Part shown: positions 60,612 through 64,000 of the stretch, one piece after another
Position numbering within the stretch: position 1 is the first letter of the stretch
How the letters are laid out: the number at the start of each line of letters is the position of its first letter
Source: PMNU01 sp035479375
GTDB lineage: Bacteria > Patescibacteriota > Saccharimonadia > Saccharimonadales > UBA4665
Reading direction: 5' to 3'
Assembly (NCBI GenBank): GCA_035479375.1
Contig: DATIIT010000013.1
Location: 8,044 to 72,043, forward strand
Length of the DNA: 64,000 nucleotides
The notes under the pieces: model-generated
Databases searched by the model: none
Told to the model about the DNA's origin: nothing
What the model saw: only the letters and a program-made list of their open reading frames with translations
Position numbers and translations under genes: made by a program

Positions 60612-61460
60612 ATGTCGGAATATGTAGTAAATCAGCGCGCCGAACAAGAGCGGCTGGCGTCGCTTATGACCCCCAGCCACTGCGAACCACCAGAGATTTT
60701 AGCGGCAAACGGCGTGGAAGCGCTGTGGACAGGCTCAGTAAACCACTGGCCCGGGGTTGTTGAACTGGGGGGCGCCATGCTGGAACGGTGCAGTACGGAC
60801 GAAGCGCGCACACTCGACACGCGGGCGTACGCGGCTAGCGTACTCGCCGCACCATTCGCAGGCGTCCATATGGCATGGGCAAGGGGCGACGAGTGCTCGA
60901 GTGAGCTCGTGAGCGACGCCCAGACAATGCTTGAGCCGGCCGTCCAGTTTGCGCGGCACGACAGCTCTGCAACGCGCACCTTCCTGGCGCGGGCGGTGTT
61001 CCACAGCCTATCGATGCGGGACGGTGGCACCGACCCCTTAATAATGCCGGGGGCAAGCGCGTGGGATGGCCACAATTCCTATATCTTCCACGACCGCCGG
61101 GGAGGGCGGTTTAGGGCTGCCGACATTGACGTCCTGGATCCCATAGACCGAACCTTGACACACCCAGAGCAGCCGGTGACTGTAGGGATGTTTGGTTTCA
61201 CGTCCGAAGTACTATATAAATCAGGCTATAAGGCACGCGAGGCTGCGCGAAAGCGTAGCATCGACCACAAGACCCTCGCCGTTGAGTCGCTAACAATCAT
61301 TGCGGACGCACTCCTCGCAGAATATGCAGGCACGGCAACAGGCGGGCAAATTCAGCTCCTCGACAGAGGCACAACAATGGCAAAAGGTAAAAACAGGGGC
61401 GCAGCACGTGCACCCATATCCAGGGGCGCCCCCAGGCCCACAAGCCAACAACGGCCGTGA
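60612..61460 (+). CDS. Hypothetical protein, 282 residues (paralogue B)
   Basis: Starts MSEYVVNQRAEQERLASLM. Same family and equal length as the gene at 50305-51153 (see shared blocks there); the C-terminus is a basic Pro/Arg tail (KGKNRGAARAPISRGAPRPT) not found in A. No signal peptide. Extended -10 TGCTAAAAT (60591-60599) lies 12 bases upstream. Function unknown; the two copies enclose the RHS/immunity region. Confidence 0.72.
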   Translation: MSEYVVNQRAEQERLASLMTPSHCEPPEILAANGVEALWTGSVNHWPGVVELGGAMLERCSTDEARTLDTRAYAASVLAAPFAGVHMAWARGDECSSELVSDAQTMLEPAVQFARHDSSATRTFLARAVFHSLSMRDGGTDPLIMPGASAWDGHNSYIFHDRRGGRFRAADIDVLDPIDRTLTHPEQPVTVGMFGFTSEVLYKSGYKAREAARKRSIDHKTLAVESLTIIADALLAEYAGTATGGQIQLLDRGTTMAKGKNRGAARAPISRGAPRPTSQQRP

Positions 61461-61607
61461 CCTATCCCGCTCCAGTTCGCAGAACTCAACCCTGCACCAC
61501 GCCGGCGCAAGGCACTCGCGTACTGCGGCAACTTGCTTGTGGCCGAGCTAGACGGCGTCCGCCAGCCAGGCGCGCAACATGGCCATCCCTCCGAGCCCTA
61601 ATTCCTG
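61461..61607. other. Intergenic stretch without recognisable feature
   Basis: About 150 GC-rich bases between paralogue B and the NDH-2 gene; no gene, hairpin with T run or repeat was recognised apart from the NDH-2 promoter at its end. Confidence 0.4.
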
Positions 61608-61613
61608 TATAAT
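61608..61613 (+). promoter_or_regulatory. TATAAT -10 of the NDH-2 gene
   Basis: Perfect hexamer with TG two bases ahead (TGTATAAT), seven bases before ATG 61621; leaderless. Confidence 0.6.
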
Positions 61614-61620
61614 GCCAACC

Positions 61621-62820
61621 ATGAGCACAACTAACAAAACAAAAGTATTAATCGTGGGCGGCGGCTTTGGCGGCGTAAAGGCGGCGCTGGAGCTAAGCGA
61701 GTGTGGCAACTGCGCCGTTACCTTAGTGAGCGACCACAGCCACTTCCGCTACTATCCCGGCCTATACAAAGCGGCCACCGGGGGCAAGCGCGCTGGGTCG
61801 CGCATCCGTTTGGGCACCATCTTGGGCGGCCGTAATGTGGAGTTTGTGCGCGCCAGCGTAAGCGCCCTGGACCGCGCCAAAAAAGAGATCACCACCTTCG
61901 ACGGCAAAACCTACGGCTACGACATTTTGGTGGTCGCCCTGGGCAACGTCACTAATTACTTTGGCATCAAGGGGCTGCCAGAGTTTTCCTACGGCATAAA
62001 ATCCACCGAGGAAGTGGAGCGCTTTAAGAAACACCTGCACGAGACCCTGGCCAAAACCGGCAAGCCAGACGAAAACTACGTCATTGTGGGCGGCGGCCCC
62101 ACCGGCATTGAGCTGGCGGGCGCGCTGCCGGGCTACCTGGAAAGTGTCATGAAGCGCCACGGCATCACCGGCGTCAAGCCCAACATCCAGCTGGTGGAAG
62201 CGGCACCCGCGCTGTTGCCGCGCTCGCCCAAGTCTATTTCCGAGGCTGTGGCGCGCCGCCTGCAGCACTTGGGCATCGAGGTCATGGCCGGCACGGCCGT
62301 GGGCGGCCAAACCACCGACACCCTCATGGCCGGCACCACACCGCTCAAAACCAAGACCGTGGTCTGGACGGCCGGCGTCACCAACAACCCGTTCTTCAAG
62401 GACAATAACTTCAAGCTGACCGACCGCGGCAAGGTAGAGGTTGACGAATTCCTGCAGGCCGAGCCAGGCATTTACGTCATTGGCGACAACGCCAACACCC
62501 AGTTTAGCGGCATGGCGCAAACCGCTTTATATGACGCCGAATTTGTGGCTGGCAACATCATCCGCGGCGCGAAAGGCCAAGAACCCGTCAGTTACGTGCC
62601 CAAGAAACCGATCTCTGTCATCCCAGTAGGCCCGCGCTGGGCAGCGGTGGAGTGGGGCAGCAAAGCGTTTGCCGGGTTCTTTGGCTGGACACTGCACGTG
62701 TTTGTGGACCTCATCGCTTTCCACGACCTAGAAAGCTGGCCAAAGGCCGGCGCCCAGTGGATCGAGGCCATGGGTGAGTCAGATGAAGAGATCTGCCCGG
62801 ACTGCGCCAAGCAACAGTAA
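61621..62820 (+). CDS. ndh: NADH dehydrogenase-2 like NAD(P)/FAD oxidoreductase
   Basis: 399 residues from ATG 61621 (MSTTNKTKVLIVGGGFGG). Two dinucleotide-binding folds: FAD at VLIVGGGFGGVKAALE and NAD at YVIVGGGPTGIELAGALPG; also YVIGDNANT (FAD Asp) and a C-terminal amphipathic/hydrophobic region (KAFAGFFGWTLHVFVDLIAF) for membrane contact. NDH-2 passes electrons from NADH to quinone without proton pumping; in Saccharibacteria it is a marker of strains with a minimal aerobic chain. The last residues CPDCAKQQ form a CxxC. A longer upstream frame crosses the promoter and is rejected. Confidence 0.88.
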   Translation: MSTTNKTKVLIVGGGFGGVKAALELSECGNCAVTLVSDHSHFRYYPGLYKAATGGKRAGSRIRLGTILGGRNVEFVRASVSALDRAKKEITTFDGKTYGYDILVVALGNVTNYFGIKGLPEFSYGIKSTEEVERFKKHLHETLAKTGKPDENYVIVGGGPTGIELAGALPGYLESVMKRHGITGVKPNIQLVEAAPALLPRSPKSISEAVARRLQHLGIEVMAGTAVGGQTTDTLMAGTTPLKTKTVVWTAGVTNNPFFKDNNFKLTDRGKVEVDEFLQAEPGIYVIGDNANTQFSGMAQTALYDAEFVAGNIIRGAKGQEPVSYVPKKPISVIPVGPRWAAVEWGSKAFAGFFGWTLHVFVDLIAFHDLESWPKAGAQWIEAMGESDEEICPDCAKQQ

Positions 62821-62897
62821 CCGCTCCAGGCGGGGTAACCATACCCGTAGTTTGCCTATTGTGCAAAGGTGTACAATAAAAGCAGATTGGAGGCAGC

Positions 62898-63359
62898 ATG
62901 GCCGGCTTAAGTTTTGCAGAACGGGTGGCGGAACGATATAGGTACGAGCGGCCCGGGAGCCGCGTGGCACTCTTCACCGGGCGGACGTCAACACTGGACA
63001 TCGCCTTTTTTAGCACCCCGGATCCAGACGACCCTGCGCACCCGACCTTTCAGGCCATTACCGCACCCCGCGGTGCAGACGGCGGGCTGGCAACCCACTG
63101 GGGCACCCCCGACACGGAAAATGCGACCTGGAATGCTGGAGGCCTCACTGTACGCTTCGGCAGCCGCGGAGAAATGGACGTCATCCTACCAGTAGGCCAT
63201 TACAGCAGCGGAGAGCCACTGCCCGCAATGGTAAACAGCGAGTTTGTGATTCCCGTCGGAATCCCCGAAGTCCCAGTAGCGCGCCGCCCATCTACCGAGC
63301 AAGCGCTCGGCGAACTCCTCCTAAGCCAGGGTAGGCCGCTGCAGCCAACACCGGTATAA
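62898..63359 (+). CDS. Hypothetical protein, 153 residues
   Basis: Starts MAGLSFAERVAERYRYERPG with a strong GGAGG Shine-Dalgarno six bases upstream and a TACAAT box about 20 bases before the ATG. Strand-rich, no membrane segment, family not recognised. Its stop codon (63357-63359) lies within the -10 box of the following helicase gene. Confidence 0.68.
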   Translation: MAGLSFAERVAERYRYERPGSRVALFTGRTSTLDIAFFSTPDPDDPAHPTFQAITAPRGADGGLATHWGTPDTENATWNAGGLTVRFGSRGEMDVILPVGHYSSGEPLPAMVNSEFVIPVGIPEVPVARRPSTEQALGELLLSQGRPLQPTPV

Positions 63360-63360
63360 T
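63355..63360 (+). promoter_or_regulatory. TATAAT -10 of the UvrD-like helicase gene
   Basis: Perfect hexamer six bases before ATG 63367; it contains the stop codon of the preceding gene. Confidence 0.6.
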
Positions 63361-63366
63361 AGGGGC

Positions 63367-64000
63367 ATGTCCGGGGAAAACTACCGCGCCGCACTGGCCA
63401 GCTTAAACCGCGCCCAACGGCGTGCGGTGGAGGCTATTGACGGCCCGGTTTTGGTTATTGCTGGGCCCGGCACCGGCAAGACGCAGTTGCTTACCACGCG
63501 CATCGCCCACATTTTGGCCATCACCGACACGCTGCCGCAGAATATTTTGTGCCTCACTTTTACTGATTCGGCCGCCGAGAACATGCGCGCCCGCCTTGCC
63601 GGCATGGTAGGGCAGGCAGCGTACGACGTCACCATTAGCACCTATCATGCCTTTGGCTCAGAACTCATCCGCCGCTTCCCAGACCACTTTGCCGCCGACG
63701 CCGATCTAGAACCCGTGGACGAGCTGGGCATCGACCGCATCTTCCGCGGCATCATTGACGCGCTGCCATTTAGCAACCCCTTAAAATACGCCGACAATTA
63801 CCTGGCGGACGTCAAAACGCTGGTGTCCGACGCCAAGCGCGCCTTGCTCACGCCGGACGATTTGCGCACGGCCGCCCAGGCAAACTTGCAGTTTATTGCC
63901 GCAGCGAGCCCAGTGGTGCAAACTGCGCTCAAAGACATGAAACGGGTGGATAAAAAGGCTATTCCGGCCTTTGCCGAGATATTGGCGGGGCGCCCCAGTT
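63367..64000 (+). CDS. UvrD/Rep-family DNA helicase, N-terminal part (cut by window end)
   Basis: The frame runs open to the end of the window. It begins MSGENYRAALASLNRAQRRA and has the Q motif (LNRAQRRAVEA), Walker A AGPGTGKTQ (motif I) at about 32-40, motif Ia LCLTFTDSAAENMRARL and motif Ic VTISTYHAFGSELIRRFP, the order of superfamily 1A helicases (UvrD, PcrA, Rep, AddA-like). It should unwind DNA in repair or restart. Only 211 residues are visible, so the subfamily cannot be fixed. Leaderless start. Confidence 0.92.
   Translation, partial: MSGENYRAALASLNRAQRRAVEAIDGPVLVIAGPGTGKTQLLTTRIAHILAITDTLPQNILCLTFTDSAAENMRARLAGMVGQAAYDVTISTYHAFGSELIRRFPDHFAADADLEPVDELGIDRIFRGIIDALPFSNPLKYADNYLADVKTLVSDAKRALLTPDDLRTAAQANLQFIAAASPVVQTALKDMKRVDKKAIPAFAEILAGRPS

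Overview
ORGANISM. The window looks like a chromosomal segment of a Patescibacteria (CPR) bacterium, most likely an environmental Saccharibacteria (TM7) relative. Pointers are the divergent sigma-70 factor, DnaX and RecR without their zinc cysteines, an otherwise standard informational gene set, NDH-2, a GH/PA14 surface protein and a giant PA14/RHS protein. The backbone is GC-rich and the standard code fits every gene (TGA is used as stop). No rRNA or CRISPR array was seen; one tRNA is present.

LAYOUT. 1-4.5 kb: tandem M20 peptidases, L10 leader with rplJ-rplL, a sigma factor, a small conserved protein. 4.5-14.4 kb: replication/repair and translation quality control (dnaX, dnaB, ybaB, recR, DHH phosphoesterase, YbaK, cysS) plus an SDR, a GT-C membrane protein and a PIG-L deacetylase behind an attenuator-like leader. 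14.5-18.9 kb (minus): AI-2E transporter, two GT4 glycosyltransferases, an alpha/beta hydrolase. 19.06 kb: tRNA-Gln(UUG). 19.13-24.61 kb: a clearly AT-richer island with an AAA ATPase + subtilisin-like protease pair that matches the IetAS anti-phage/plasmid-stability architecture, small hypothetical genes, a duplicated 75-bp element, and a degenerate copy of the tRNA-Gln 3' end at the right edge. 24.7-30.3 kb: small housekeeping/hypothetical genes (two Nudix, HIT, DUF1801, RBBP9-like hydrolase, membrane proteins). 30.3-39.2 kb (minus): cell-surface glycoside hydrolase with malectin and PA14 domains, fused OtsA-OtsB trehalose enzyme, GH15 enzyme, Crp/Fnr regulator, secreted TIM-barrel-like protein. 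39.3-50.3 kb: RRM protein with long leader, MacB-like ABC pair, a nonsense-disrupted FAD oxidase, TrmB-type regulator, aminotransferase, EEP nuclease, YihY. 50.3-61.5 kb: a 2355-residue secreted PA14/RHS polymorphic-toxin-like protein with a distinct C-terminal tip, followed by two paralogous Imm8-like immunity candidates and several accessory genes, the whole block flanked by two 282-residue paralogues of unknown function. 61.6-64 kb: NDH-2, a hypothetical and the start of a UvrD/Rep helicase.

CROSS-CUTTING SIGNAL. About twenty genes have a TATAAT-like hexamer exactly 6-8 bases before the start codon and no Shine-Dalgarno sequence, so their mRNAs should be leaderless. Genes inside operons or with longer leaders carry clear Shine-Dalgarno sequences. 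This rule was used to choose many starts below.

MOST INTERESTING. (1) The IetAS-like island at tRNA-Gln; (2) the PA14/RHS toxin with tandem immunity candidates; (3) the widespread leaderless architecture; (4) a gene broken by a perfect 14+14-nt palindrome whose single-arm removal restores the frame; (5) parallel loss of zinc ligands in DnaX and RecR.
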